Source: Atopobium massiliense (GTDB lineage Bacteria; Actinomycetota; Coriobacteriia; Coriobacteriales; Atopobiaceae). From it: a stretch of DNA of 64,000 bases. A model generated the notes under the pieces. The model made no database searches. It was not told the DNA's origin and saw only the letters and a list, made by a program, of their open reading frames with translations. Below are positions 53,740 through 62,535 of this stretch, piece after piece. The DNA lies in the NCBI GenBank assembly GCA_900343135.1, contig OPYK01000003.1, forward strand, positions 124,001 through 188,000, given 5' to 3'. The position numbers and the translations under genes are program-made. The stretch's first letter is position 1. Each line of letters starts with the position of its first letter.

Positions 53740-54801
53740 ATGGCGCATGCGTTTTATCCGTTTGTAGAAAACAGAGATAACGAACAACAACATACCAGCT
53801 CAACAGCTACACCACAGCCAAACAGTGCGCTTACCCCCACATATGCAGCGCGTATTGCAGTTGTTGACACCCCGTACGCGCAGCCGCGCGTGGTTGTCAT
53901 CGACCCGTGTAATACCCGCGAATACCTCGAAGAAATTACTGCAACAGTGGCAAAACTCGCCAGTGAGCAGGGAAGTTCTATTCCATTTATGGTTATTCGC
54001 GAAATTGTTGAAAACTTTATTCATGCATATTTTGTTGAGCCAACGATAAGTATTCTTAACCACGGCAACACGATTCGTTTTGCCGATCAGGGGCCAGGTA
54101 TAAAAGAAAAGGAAAAAGCCTTTGCGTTTGGAACCACCAGCGCAACCCAAGACATGAAAAAATTTATACGTGGTGTGGGCTCAGGATTGCCATATGTACG
54201 TGCATATATGGAACAAACACACGGAAGTATTGTGGTAGAAGATAACATCGCAGGTGGCACTATTGTTACGCTTAACGCGCATACAAGCGAGGAAACACCC
54301 GATAAAGAAAAACAATCTGGTGCACAGATTGCGCCGGCACAGGTACCACAGGTACAACAAATGCAACAGATGCAGCAACAACAGCAGCAACCATATACGC
54401 AGCCTATATATACACAACCGATATACGCGCAGCCAACATACGCAACAAATCCATACATAAATGCTGCAGCTGAAAACCCTGTTTATACAAACCCTGCAAA
54501 CACAGGTCATCAACCTGCACAAATGCCGGTACAACAGCCTAGTATGCAGCCCGCGCAACAAGCTGTAACACCAGGATTGTCAGAACGTGCAGTGTGTGTA
54601 CTTCGTGCGGTGTGCACTTATGGCGCAATTGGTCCAAGTGAGCTTGCGCGAATGTTTGGATTTTCTCAACCAACGTGGTCACGTGAATTACAAGCGCTTG
54701 AAACTATGGGTGTGTTACACCGTGCAGCAAAAGAGCAAAAGCGCACGTTAACACAGCTTGGGCAGGATTTTGTGCGCCAGCACAATATTACACCGCTTTA
54801 A
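53740..54801 (+). CDS. GHKL-type ATPase fused to a winged helix, adjacent to oriC
   Basis: A 353-residue protein with three parts. Residues ~50-180 are a Bergerat-fold ATPase: N-box REIVENFIHA (Glu88, Asn92, the Glu/Asn pattern of gyrase and SpoIIAB rather than of histidine kinases), G1 ADQGPG (Asp116, Gly118, Gly120) and a GVGSGLPYVRAYMEQTHGSI glycine lid. Residues ~195-275 are a flexible Gln/Pro/Tyr linker with QPIYTQPIYAQPTY repeats. Residues ~278-350 are a winged helix (LSERAVCVLRAV, PSELARMFGFSQPTWSRELQALETMGVLHR). No His-phosphotransfer domain is present, so it is not a histidine kinase. RBS AAAGGGGG. It takes the place between rpmH and dnaA. Function unknown: an ATP-dependent regulator of initiation, segregation or transcription is an inference. 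Confidence 0.8.
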   Translation: MAHAFYPFVENRDNEQQHTSSTATPQPNSALTPTYAARIAVVDTPYAQPRVVVIDPCNTREYLEEITATVAKLASEQGSSIPFMVIREIVENFIHAYFVEPTISILNHGNTIRFADQGPGIKEKEKAFAFGTTSATQDMKKFIRGVGSGLPYVRAYMEQTHGSIVVEDNIAGGTIVTLNAHTSEETPDKEKQSGAQIAPAQVPQVQQMQQMQQQQQQPYTQPIYTQPIYAQPTYATNPYINAAAENPVYTNPANTGHQPAQMPVQQPSMQPAQQAVTPGLSERAVCVLRAVCTYGAIGPSELARMFGFSQPTWSRELQALETMGVLHRAAKEQKRTLTQLGQDFVRQHNITPL

Positions 54802-55013
54802 GGGCGCGGGTGTTGAATGTGCTTTGCAGCCGCTACATGTTATACACTGCATGTTATACACTGCACGGCGCGTGGCATGTGCGTATAATGATAAACACCA
54901 TACCGGTTAGCACTTAATACAAACCATACGGTACAATAGCCAAACAGATATACGTTATTCATAGTACAATATCAAAAACCAACAGGTATACGCACTAGGT
55001 AAAGGAGTTTGCC

Positions 55014-57092
55014 GTGAAAGTTGCACCCAATAGTAATGGCATGCAGGCGTCATCAAATGAATCTGACGTCATACTACAACCTGCGTTTATACTGTGGGAA
55101 GACTGTGTTGAATTTTTAGATGATGACGGGTATCTTCCGTCAATTCTTTCTATTCTTCGTAACTGTGGTATAGGTGAACTTAGTGATGATTCACTTACAC
55201 TTTATACGCCTTATACGTTTACTCGTAAAAAAATACGGGAACATCTCGGTGTTATTGAAGGGTATTTGCAAGAAGTTGCCGGACATTACGTTCATATTAT
55301 TATTTCGCTTGTGTCTCCAGAAGAAGCTGCTAAGTTTCCAAAGTTGCAGGATTATGCCTATGGTCCACAGGTAGATGATGGTGATGTTAATCAAGAAGAT
55401 GTAAACGATGATAACGATAATGATGACGAGCAAGCGTATCTTCAAGAAAAAGCTGATTTGGATGCTGAAGATAACGCAATAAAGCAGTCTTATGATGAAC
55501 ATTTATCTAGCACAAACAGCAAAAACACCACGAATGCTGGAAATGCAGACTTTTTTGCGGATTACCTGCATTTTCTCGAAACAACAAACATATTACAACA
55601 AGGAAATACGCTTAATGCTGAAGAAGTAAACCAGCAATATTTGGCATATAGAGCACGCATGGAAGCGCAGACACAAGCAAACGCAAAAAAGCAGCATAAA
55701 CCAATGCGCCGCGTAAAAACATCAACCGATGCCAAAACTGCCACACCTACTAAAAAAAGTGTAGGTTCATCTAAAAAAAAACCGACTACTAGGCTTATAA
55801 GTGTTGAAACACGTGTAACAAAAGATGAGTTATTGCGCGAAGAACAGCGGCACGCGGGTATAGATGCAGGTATAACCGCAGGTAATACAGGTAATGTAGA
55901 TAATGCAGACGTCTCGTACACCTACGCAGCTGTAAATTCGCAGGAACCCGCGCAAACGGGCGTGAAAACGCATGTAAACACGCAAAAAAACCCATATCAA
56001 GAGGCAGTTCCAAATGTTGTTGGTTCAAAACTTACTTTTGATAGGTTTGTCCAGGGTGAAGAAAACATGTTTGCGTTTCAAGCGGCGCAGCAGGTAGCAT
56101 GTGGTATTAATAGCCAGTCGTATAATCCACTCTTTATTTATAGTAAAAGCGGCCTTGGTAAAACACACCTACTTCGTGCTATTCAAAACTACATTATTCA
56201 AAACGATCCCGAGCGTGTGTGCGTATATAAAACAGCAACAGAGTTTGTGGATGAATATACACGTGCATGGCAGTCGATAGAACATAAAGGGGCACTGTAC
56301 GAGCGCTACAAGCATATTGACGTGCTTATTATCGACGACATACAAAACATGCGCACGGCAGCAGGTACTATTAAGTTTTTCTTTGATACGTTTAATACAC
56401 TTATGGCAAGTGGTAAACAAATTGTACTTGCTGCTGATAGAAGCCCGCAAGAGCTACAGATGGGCGAGAGTAAGTTTGATGAGCGTGAAACAAGCCGCAT
56501 GGATTCGGGTGTTACGGTAACCATTCAGGTGCCTAACTACGAGCTAAAATATAACCTTATTAACAGCTTTTACGATTACATGCACCATGACGCAGCAAAT
56601 AATGCTGAGAAAGATATGCTTGGCACCATAACGCCTGAACAGAGGGCATATATGGCGCGTTTAGCAGGTAGTAATATCCGTGTTATTGAGGGGTTTGTTC
56701 ACACCTGTTTAATGCAGGCAGGCCGTCTTAAACACCTTAAAAAACAGCTTACCGATGCTGATATTTTAGCAATTGCCGAGAAAAAATGGCCAAAGCAACA
56801 AAAAACGGTAACAATGGAGCAAGTACAGCATGTCATTGAAATGCGATATGGTGTAGATCATAGCGATCTTATTGGAAATAAGCGCAATAAGGAGCTTATG
56901 GAGCCGCGCCATGTGTGCATTTGGCTTATTCGTGAGCTTACTGATAGTACACTTGCCGATATTGGTGATAAGTTTGGAAATCGCACGCACGCCACTATAA
57001 AACATAGTATTACCTGGGTAAATGCTAAAAAGAAAGAAGATCGTTTGTTTTATGACAGGCTTGTGTCTATAAAACAAGAAATACAGGAGTAA
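55014..57092 (+). CDS. dnaA: chromosomal replication initiator DnaA, divergent and enlarged
   Basis: A 692-residue initiator, well above the usual 440-520. Domain I is about 21-102. Domain II is expanded to ~230 residues with an acidic Asp/Asn run (about 121-140) and Lys/Thr-rich parts. Domain III starts at LTFDRFVQGEENMFAF; Walker A is SKSGLGKT (377-384) and Walker B LIIDDIQNM. Domain IV has IGNKRNKELMEPRHVCIWLIREL and NRTHATIKHSI, where most DnaA proteins read GxRDHTTVxHA. These changes lie in the DNA-reading signature. The GTG start follows AAAGGAG. Position before dnaN-recF-gyrBA makes the identity secure despite divergence. Confidence 0.95.
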   Translation: MKVAPNSNGMQASSNESDVILQPAFILWEDCVEFLDDDGYLPSILSILRNCGIGELSDDSLTLYTPYTFTRKKIREHLGVIEGYLQEVAGHYVHIIISLVSPEEAAKFPKLQDYAYGPQVDDGDVNQEDVNDDNDNDDEQAYLQEKADLDAEDNAIKQSYDEHLSSTNSKNTTNAGNADFFADYLHFLETTNILQQGNTLNAEEVNQQYLAYRARMEAQTQANAKKQHKPMRRVKTSTDAKTATPTKKSVGSSKKKPTTRLISVETRVTKDELLREEQRHAGIDAGITAGNTGNVDNADVSYTYAAVNSQEPAQTGVKTHVNTQKNPYQEAVPNVVGSKLTFDRFVQGEENMFAFQAAQQVACGINSQSYNPLFIYSKSGLGKTHLLRAIQNYIIQNDPERVCVYKTATEFVDEYTRAWQSIEHKGALYERYKHIDVLIIDDIQNMRTAAGTIKFFFDTFNTLMASGKQIVLAADRSPQELQMGESKFDERETSRMDSGVTVTIQVPNYELKYNLINSFYDYMHHDAANNAEKDMLGTITPEQRAYMARLAGSNIRVIEGFVHTCLMQAGRLKHLKKQLTDADILAIAEKKWPKQQKTVTMEQVQHVIEMRYGVDHSDLIGNKRNKELMEPRHVCIWLIRELTDSTLADIGDKFGNRTHATIKHSITWVNAKKKEDRLFYDRLVSIKQEIQE

Positions 57093-57510
57093 GAGGCGAT
57101 TATAAGTAGTGTGCTGTAATAATAGTCGTGTTTAAAACTCTGTTAATAACATGATTACTTATGATGAAAACTGACAATTTTGTTATGAAAGTTTTTCGTA
57201 AGCTCGGGCGTACGTTGAAAATGATAAAAAGATGTAACATGTTTAAAGTGTAATTTTTAGGCGATACGCTGCGTAAATGCAAGTTATTAACATTTCAACA
57301 CAGCATATTAATACTTATCTTTTACTTAAATACATATATATAAATAAGAATAGGGGTGGGGAATGCCGTTAAATTTACACGTGACGTCTTTCTAAGCTTG
57401 CAGTAAACGCGCGCGCTACAATAAACGAGCGTAAAACAAACACACAACCTCTTAACCATACAGTCGCTGCAAGGCGTATACTACAACCAACACCAATCAA
57501 AGGAGACATC
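57093..57510. other. right part of the origin region (dnaA-dnaN gap) with AT-rich unwinding candidate
   Basis: 418 bp without a gene. Variant boxes CGTTGAAAA (57213-57221) and ATTTCAACA (57292-57300) each differ at one base from TTTTCAACA or its complement. GTTATTAACATTT occurs here (57283-57295) and in the rpmH-side gap, and GTTAATAACATG occurs near 57141. The stretch 57304-57356 is almost pure A/T with a TATATATA core, a plausible DNA unwinding element. The dnaN ribosome site AAAGGAG is at the right end. Confidence 0.55.
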
Positions 57511-58620
57511 ATGAAGTTTTCGGTTAGCCAAACATCGTTTAACCAAGCGCTTTCAATTGTGTGTAGGGGATTATCCTCACAAAACACGATGGCAATCCTT
57601 GCAGGTGTGTATATTCATGCAAGTGAGGGCACCCTTACCCTGCAAACAACCGATCTTAAAGTTTCTATTAAGCATGCAATTTCTGCAGCTGTCGAAGAAG
57701 AAGGAAGTGTTGTGGTATCGGGTGCACTCCTGCTAAAAATTGTTAAAAACCTGCCCGACGCTGCGATAACTCTTACTTCAACCGACACTCAAGCGCAACT
57801 TACCTGCCAAAAAGCAAGCTTTACTCTAGCAACTCTTAACCCCGACGATTTCCCAGAATTTCCTGTGCTTAACCCCAATCAAGTGGTTGAGCTTCCCACC
57901 AGCCTGCTTACTTCTATGGTAGATAAAGTGTTTCGCGTTACAAAAGACGACATCGCAAACCCCATTTTATCAGGCATTACGCTGGTTGCACACGAAAATA
58001 AACTCTCGATGTACGCTACCGATTCCCACCGGTTGGTAATTATTGACACAAGCACCGAAACATCAAGCTTAACCGAAGAATTTAACGCAATTATTCCCGC
58101 AACTGCATTTCATGAGCTACTGTCGCTACCATCACTTACAGACACTATTACCTTAGGATTGTGTGACAATCAAATAGTGTTTAGCTGTGAAAACACCACC
58201 TTTGTTACTCTTAAAATTGAAGGCATGTTCCCCAATTTTAAAAACCTCTTCCCAACTACCTGTGCAACAAAGCTTACCTGCAATCCAACTGAGCTTTCTG
58301 CAGTTATTCGCCGTGTTGCACTTGTTACTACTAACAGCGATTTAGGCGTGGTGTTTGATATTAACCCGCAAACACAAACACTTACCCTTAAGGCTGATTC
58401 CGTTGAGTATGGTACCTCGCAAGAGGAATTTGCCGTGCATATTGAGGGCGCGCCTGTGCAATTCTCAATGAATTACCAGTTTATTACCGAATGTACCAAA
58501 TCGTGCACTAACAAAGACGAAATTACGTTTGAAATTGTAGATAACATGCAGCCCATTGTTGTAAAGTCGTTTGGCACTATTAACTACCAGTGCCTACTTA
58601 TTCCGCTGCGCACTAATTAA
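57511..58620 (+). CDS. dnaN: DNA polymerase III beta clamp
   Basis: A 369-residue sliding clamp of three similar domains. It begins MKFSVSQTSFNQALSIVCRGLSS and has TDLKVSIKHAI, LLKIVKNLPDAAI, DDFPEFP, ATDSHRLVI and the C-terminal QCLLIPLRTN, matching the partner-binding pocket end (MPxRxx) of the family. Normal length. Confidence 0.97.
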   Translation: MKFSVSQTSFNQALSIVCRGLSSQNTMAILAGVYIHASEGTLTLQTTDLKVSIKHAISAAVEEEGSVVVSGALLLKIVKNLPDAAITLTSTDTQAQLTCQKASFTLATLNPDDFPEFPVLNPNQVVELPTSLLTSMVDKVFRVTKDDIANPILSGITLVAHENKLSMYATDSHRLVIIDTSTETSSLTEEFNAIIPATAFHELLSLPSLTDTITLGLCDNQIVFSCENTTFVTLKIEGMFPNFKNLFPTTCATKLTCNPTELSAVIRRVALVTTNSDLGVVFDINPQTQTLTLKADSVEYGTSQEEFAVHIEGAPVQFSMNYQFITECTKSCTNKDEITFEIVDNMQPIVVKSFGTINYQCLLIPLRTN

Positions 58621-58652
58621 CTAGTCAACTCACTGTCTACACACACGCAACC

Positions 58653-59861
58653 ATGAGTTTGGTGTTACAACAGCTGCAACTGTATAACTGGAAAAACATT
58701 GCTTCAGCCACGCTTGAGTTTTCACCGTGTGCAACCATTTTGTATGGTCCAAATGCCGCAGGTAAAACAAATATTATTGAAGCTATTCATCAGTGCACAA
58801 CAGGGGTAAGTTTTAAACATACCCCCGCTGCAGCCTACATATCGCAAGGTGCATCACGGTGTAGCGCCACAGCAACGCTTATTGACGCTGCGCGTACTAT
58901 TACCCTTGCATGTAAAGTTGAAGCTCCTACACCTATAGTTTCATCTGAGAATGTACCAACGCCGCGTGCCAAACGCACACTGTTTGCAAATGGCAAACCT
59001 GCGCGACCATACACACTCTCGGCATATGCACCGTCCATTGTGTTTACCCCCGATGATCTGCAGTGCATTAAACAATCAGCAAAAGCGCGTCGTGATGAGT
59101 TTGATGTATTTGCAAAAACAATCACCCGCGAGTATCAACACATATACACTACCTATACGCATTGTGTTGAACAAAGAAATACCCTCCTTAAGCAGGGGAT
59201 ATCACATGATGTACGTGCAGCATGGGATGAGTCGTTTATGCGCGGCGCAGCGACGCTTATGTATGCGCGCATGCGGCTTCTTGAGCGACTTTATACCCAT
59301 ATAACCGATGTATATCGCACGATTGCACCCAGTGAAACGCTTACCTACCAATATGTGCCATCATGGCTGCGTTTGCCCGCGCACACACCACTAACAATAC
59401 AAAAATCAGCTCACACACCCTTCTTACCTGGTGAAACACCCACAAAAGATGAGTTATACACCCTTTTTTCAACGCTTCAACCACAAGTACAAAACCTAGA
59501 AGCGCAGCGCATGCAAACACTATTAGGTCCGCAGCGCGACGACGTGCAATTTTTTATTAATGGTATGGATGCACGCACCTGCGCTTCACAAGGCCAGCAG
59601 CGCTCAATAATTCTTGCTATAAAAATTGCGCAGGTACTGCTCACCCAGGAAATCCACGGATTTTACCCCATCTTGCTGTTAGATGATGTTATGAGTGAGC
59701 TTGATGAGCTGCGCCGTAATACTATTTTTTCACTCATACATAATGGCATCCAAGCTATAATTACAACCACAAATCTTGGGTATTTTTCACCCGAAATACA
59801 AGCGCGTGCAAAGGTTGTTGATTTATATGACGCAAACACACCCATCAAACATATATCGTGA
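58653..59861 (+). CDS. recF: DNA replication and repair protein RecF
   Basis: A 402-residue SMC-like ABC ATPase for gap repair. Walker A is GPNAAGKTN, the signature CASQGQQRSIILA and Walker B PILLLDDVMSELD, with the D-loop. It starts QLQLYNWKNIASATLEFSP, a usual RecF opening. It overlaps the DUF721 gene by 35 bp. Confidence 0.95.
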   Translation: MSLVLQQLQLYNWKNIASATLEFSPCATILYGPNAAGKTNIIEAIHQCTTGVSFKHTPAAAYISQGASRCSATATLIDAARTITLACKVEAPTPIVSSENVPTPRAKRTLFANGKPARPYTLSAYAPSIVFTPDDLQCIKQSAKARRDEFDVFAKTITREYQHIYTTYTHCVEQRNTLLKQGISHDVRAAWDESFMRGAATLMYARMRLLERLYTHITDVYRTIAPSETLTYQYVPSWLRLPAHTPLTIQKSAHTPFLPGETPTKDELYTLFSTLQPQVQNLEAQRMQTLLGPQRDDVQFFINGMDARTCASQGQQRSIILAIKIAQVLLTQEIHGFYPILLLDDVMSELDELRRNTIFSLIHNGIQAIITTTNLGYFSPEIQARAKVVDLYDANTPIKHIS

Positions 59862-60210
59862 GCTGGGCGCACACCAGTATAAACCACGCCGCCCGCAAAG
59901 CCTTAAAGATATTCTGCGCGACACGTTGCAAAATCCGCAGGTAAACAGTAAGCTTACCGAAGCGGCACGCGCGCACCACGCACTATTTAGCATTCTTTCA
60001 AGCACTGAGCGCGCGCATGTGTGTGGCGTATTTGTGTTTAAGCATGCGCCGTATACCCCCCGTAAGCTCGGTGTTTATATCGATTCCTCACCCATGCTTG
60101 CCGATTTTACCATCAATAAAGAGCTTTACATTGAGAAGCTTGCTGCGGTTGGGTTTGCGGTGTGTGATATTGAGTTTAAGCATTCAAAATACCCGCCGCG
60201 TCGTTCATAA
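59827..60210 (+). CDS. DUF721 protein, DciA-like candidate helicase loader
   Basis: A 127-residue protein in the actinobacterial recF-DUF721-gyrB position. DUF721 proteins are related to DciA, the widespread ancestral loader of the replicative helicase DnaB. The conserved beta core (KLGVYIDSSPMLADFTINKELYIEKLAAVGFAVCDIEFKHSKYPP) is visible; a basic segment near the N-terminus (QYKPRRPQSLKDILRD) could bind DNA. ATG 59827 overlaps the end of recF. Confidence 0.82.
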   Translation: MTQTHPSNIYRELGAHQYKPRRPQSLKDILRDTLQNPQVNSKLTEAARAHHALFSILSSTERAHVCGVFVFKHAPYTPRKLGVYIDSSPMLADFTINKELYIEKLAAVGFAVCDIEFKHSKYPPRRS

Positions 60211-60301
60211 AACACGCGTCAAAGTACCTTGCGCGTGCATAACGTGTATATCCTCACATCCAAGCGCCTGCGTCCAAACACACTAAAATTTTTGCGTTGA
60301 G

Positions 60302-60395
60302 CGCGGTTTTATGCTGCACACCCGCTGTGATTTGTGCACAGCTCATAGTATTTTTACGCAAAACGCAGCTAAAACCAAAACTGCATAAAACCGCG
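60302..60395. repeat. 13-bp inverted repeat upstream of gyrB
   Basis: CGCGGTTTTATGC (60302-60314) and its exact complement GCATAAAACCGCG (60383-60395) flank 68 bp. The interior has a smaller hairpin GCTGTG/CACAGC (60324-60342). The right arm ends about 10 bp before a TAAAAT that may be the gyrB -10. A DNA loop, cruciform or long leader hairpin linked to supercoiling control of gyrBA is possible. Confidence 0.75.
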
Positions 60396-60440
60396 GGCAA
60401 ACTGGCGTAAAATACAACTATCTATCAAAAGGAGGAATGC

Positions 60441-62387
60441 GTGACTACACCATCAAACTCATATACCGGTAACGAAATTAAGGTACTCGAAGGCCTCGAC
60501 CCTGTGCGTAAGCGTCCGGGTATGTACATTGGTACTACGTCTGCTGCCGGTTTACATCACCTTGTATGGGAGATTGTTGATAACTCGGTGGACGAAGCTA
60601 TGGCTGGCTTTTGTACATCTATCGAGGTTACCGTTCATCCCGATAATTCTATTTCGGTAAAAGACAACGGTCGCGGTATCCCCGTAGAAATTCATCCGCA
60701 AAAGAAAATCCCAACGCTCGAGGTAGTACTTACTATCTTGCACGCAGGCGGCAAGTTTGACAACGCAGCGTACAAAGTATCAGGCGGCCTTCACGGTGTT
60801 GGTGTTTCGGTAGTAAACGCACTTTCAAAGCGTCTTATTGCAACAGTTGAGCGCGATGGCGGCATTTTTCAAATGGAGTTTGAGCGCGGTAAAGTAACAA
60901 AAAAGATGCAGCAAATTGGTACCTCATCAAAAACAGGCACTACCATTACATTTTGGCCCGACGACCTTATTTTTGAAACTACGGTATACAATTTTGAAAC
61001 CCTGCAAAACCGCCTGCAAGAAACAGCATTTCTCAACAAAAACCTGCATATTCGCATAACCGATGAGCGCGAGGAAACCCCACGCGTGGAGGAGTATTGC
61101 TACTCGGGCGGTATTATTGACTTTGTTAAATTCTTAAACGAAGAAAAAACACCTCTACCTGGCCTTACCACACCAATTTATATTGAAGGACAGTCGGATG
61201 AATCGGCGCCCCTTACACAAAAAGGCGAGGTAGAAGTTGCCATTCAGTGGAACACCAGCTATTCAGAATATGTAATGTCGTTTGCAAACGATATCTACAC
61301 CGATGAAGGCGGTATGCACCTTGAGGGCTTCCGCACCGCGCTTACTAAAACCGTAAACGACTACGCGCGTGCTCACAACCTGCTTAAAGAAAAAGATTCA
61401 AACCTTACGGGCGACGATATTCGTGAAGGCTTGTGTGCGGTTATTTCGGTAAAGCTGCCCGATCCGCAGTTTGAAGGCCAAACAAAAGCCAAGCTCGGAA
61501 GCTCCTACATGCGCTCGCTTACCAACAAAATTGTTGCGGCTGGGCTTACTGAATATTTCGAAGAGCACCCCAACCAAGCAAAAGAAATTTTCAAAAAAGC
61601 AGCGCAGGCGGCAAAGGGTCGTTTAGCTGCGCAAAAAGCGCGTCAGGTGGCACGCCGCAAAGGTTTGCTCGAAAGCGCCTCTTTGCCTGGTAAGCTTGCC
61701 GATTGCTCGGTTCGTGATGCCGAAATGACAGAGCTCTTTATTGTTGAGGGTGATTCCGCAGGTGGTTCTGCAAAAATGGCGCGCGACCGCTCCATTCAGG
61801 CGGTCCTTCCTTTGCGCGGTAAAATTCTTAACGTGGAGCGCGTACAGCAGGATAGAGCGCTTTCGTCCGAAACCATTACCTCGCTTATCACAGCAATTGG
61901 TACAGGTGTGGGTAATGAATTTAATATTGAAAAGGCGCGCTATCACAAAATTGTAATTATGACCGATGCCGATGTTGACGGCGCTCACATTCGTATTTTG
62001 CTCCTTACCTTCTTCTACAGATACATGAAACCGCTGGTAGATGCCGGGTTCATTTATGTTGCTCAGCCGCCGCTTTATCAAATAAAAGCAAAAGGCAAAA
62101 AGTATGGCAAATACCTGTACACCGATGAAGAGCTTGCAATTGAAGCGCGTGAGTACGACGACCCAAGCAAATACACTGTTCAGCGCTACAAAGGTTTGGG
62201 TGAAATGGACCCCGAGCAGTTGTGGAGCACCACGATGGAGCCAAAAAACCGCATTATGCTGCGCGTTACCATCGAAGATGCCCGCGATGCCGAGCGTGCT
62301 GTTGCCAACCTTATGGGCTCTCAGGTAGAAAAGCGTAAAGACTTTATTCAAACACACGCAAAAGACGTACGTTTCTTGGATATTTAA
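60441..62387 (+). CDS. gyrB: DNA gyrase subunit B
   Basis: A 648-residue ATPase subunit. Motifs: KVLEGLDPVRKRPGMYIGTT, EIVDNSVDEAMAGFC (Glu/Asn of the ATP site), DNGRGIPVEIHP, GGLHGVGVSVVNALS, QTKAKLGSS, the TOPRIM EGDSAGGSAK, LPLRGKILNVE and DADVDGAHIRILLLTFF, and the QRYKGLGEMDPEQLW end. The GTG start follows AAAGGAGG. No quinolone- or novobiocin-resistance conclusion is drawn. Confidence 0.98.
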   Translation: MTTPSNSYTGNEIKVLEGLDPVRKRPGMYIGTTSAAGLHHLVWEIVDNSVDEAMAGFCTSIEVTVHPDNSISVKDNGRGIPVEIHPQKKIPTLEVVLTILHAGGKFDNAAYKVSGGLHGVGVSVVNALSKRLIATVERDGGIFQMEFERGKVTKKMQQIGTSSKTGTTITFWPDDLIFETTVYNFETLQNRLQETAFLNKNLHIRITDEREETPRVEEYCYSGGIIDFVKFLNEEKTPLPGLTTPIYIEGQSDESAPLTQKGEVEVAIQWNTSYSEYVMSFANDIYTDEGGMHLEGFRTALTKTVNDYARAHNLLKEKDSNLTGDDIREGLCAVISVKLPDPQFEGQTKAKLGSSYMRSLTNKIVAAGLTEYFEEHPNQAKEIFKKAAQAAKGRLAAQKARQVARRKGLLESASLPGKLADCSVRDAEMTELFIVEGDSAGGSAKMARDRSIQAVLPLRGKILNVERVQQDRALSSETITSLITAIGTGVGNEFNIEKARYHKIVIMTDADVDGAHIRILLLTFFYRYMKPLVDAGFIYVAQPPLYQIKAKGKKYGKYLYTDEELAIEAREYDDPSKYTVQRYKGLGEMDPEQLWSTTMEPKNRIMLRVTIEDARDAERAVANLMGSQVEKRKDFIQTHAKDVRFLDI

Positions 62388-62475
62388 TGAACGGTACGCA
62401 TTACACCTGTGTTCACCACGCGTTTTGTATGGTGTAGCTAAGTTTTTAACACGCATTACAAACGCCCTACGTGAG

Positions 62476-62491
62476 TGTTTTTCGTGAAACA
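62476..62491. promoter_or_regulatory. degenerate parS-like palindrome between gyrB and gyrA
   Basis: TGTTTTTCGTGAAACA matches 14 of 16 bases of parS and lies in a longer GTGAG...CTCAC inverted repeat (62471-62498) just ahead of gyrA. It may be a weak ParB site or only a leader hairpin. Confidence 0.45.
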
Positions 62492-62535
62492 CGCTCACAC
62501 CACATTGCAAACGCACGCAAAAGAAAGGTGCCACA

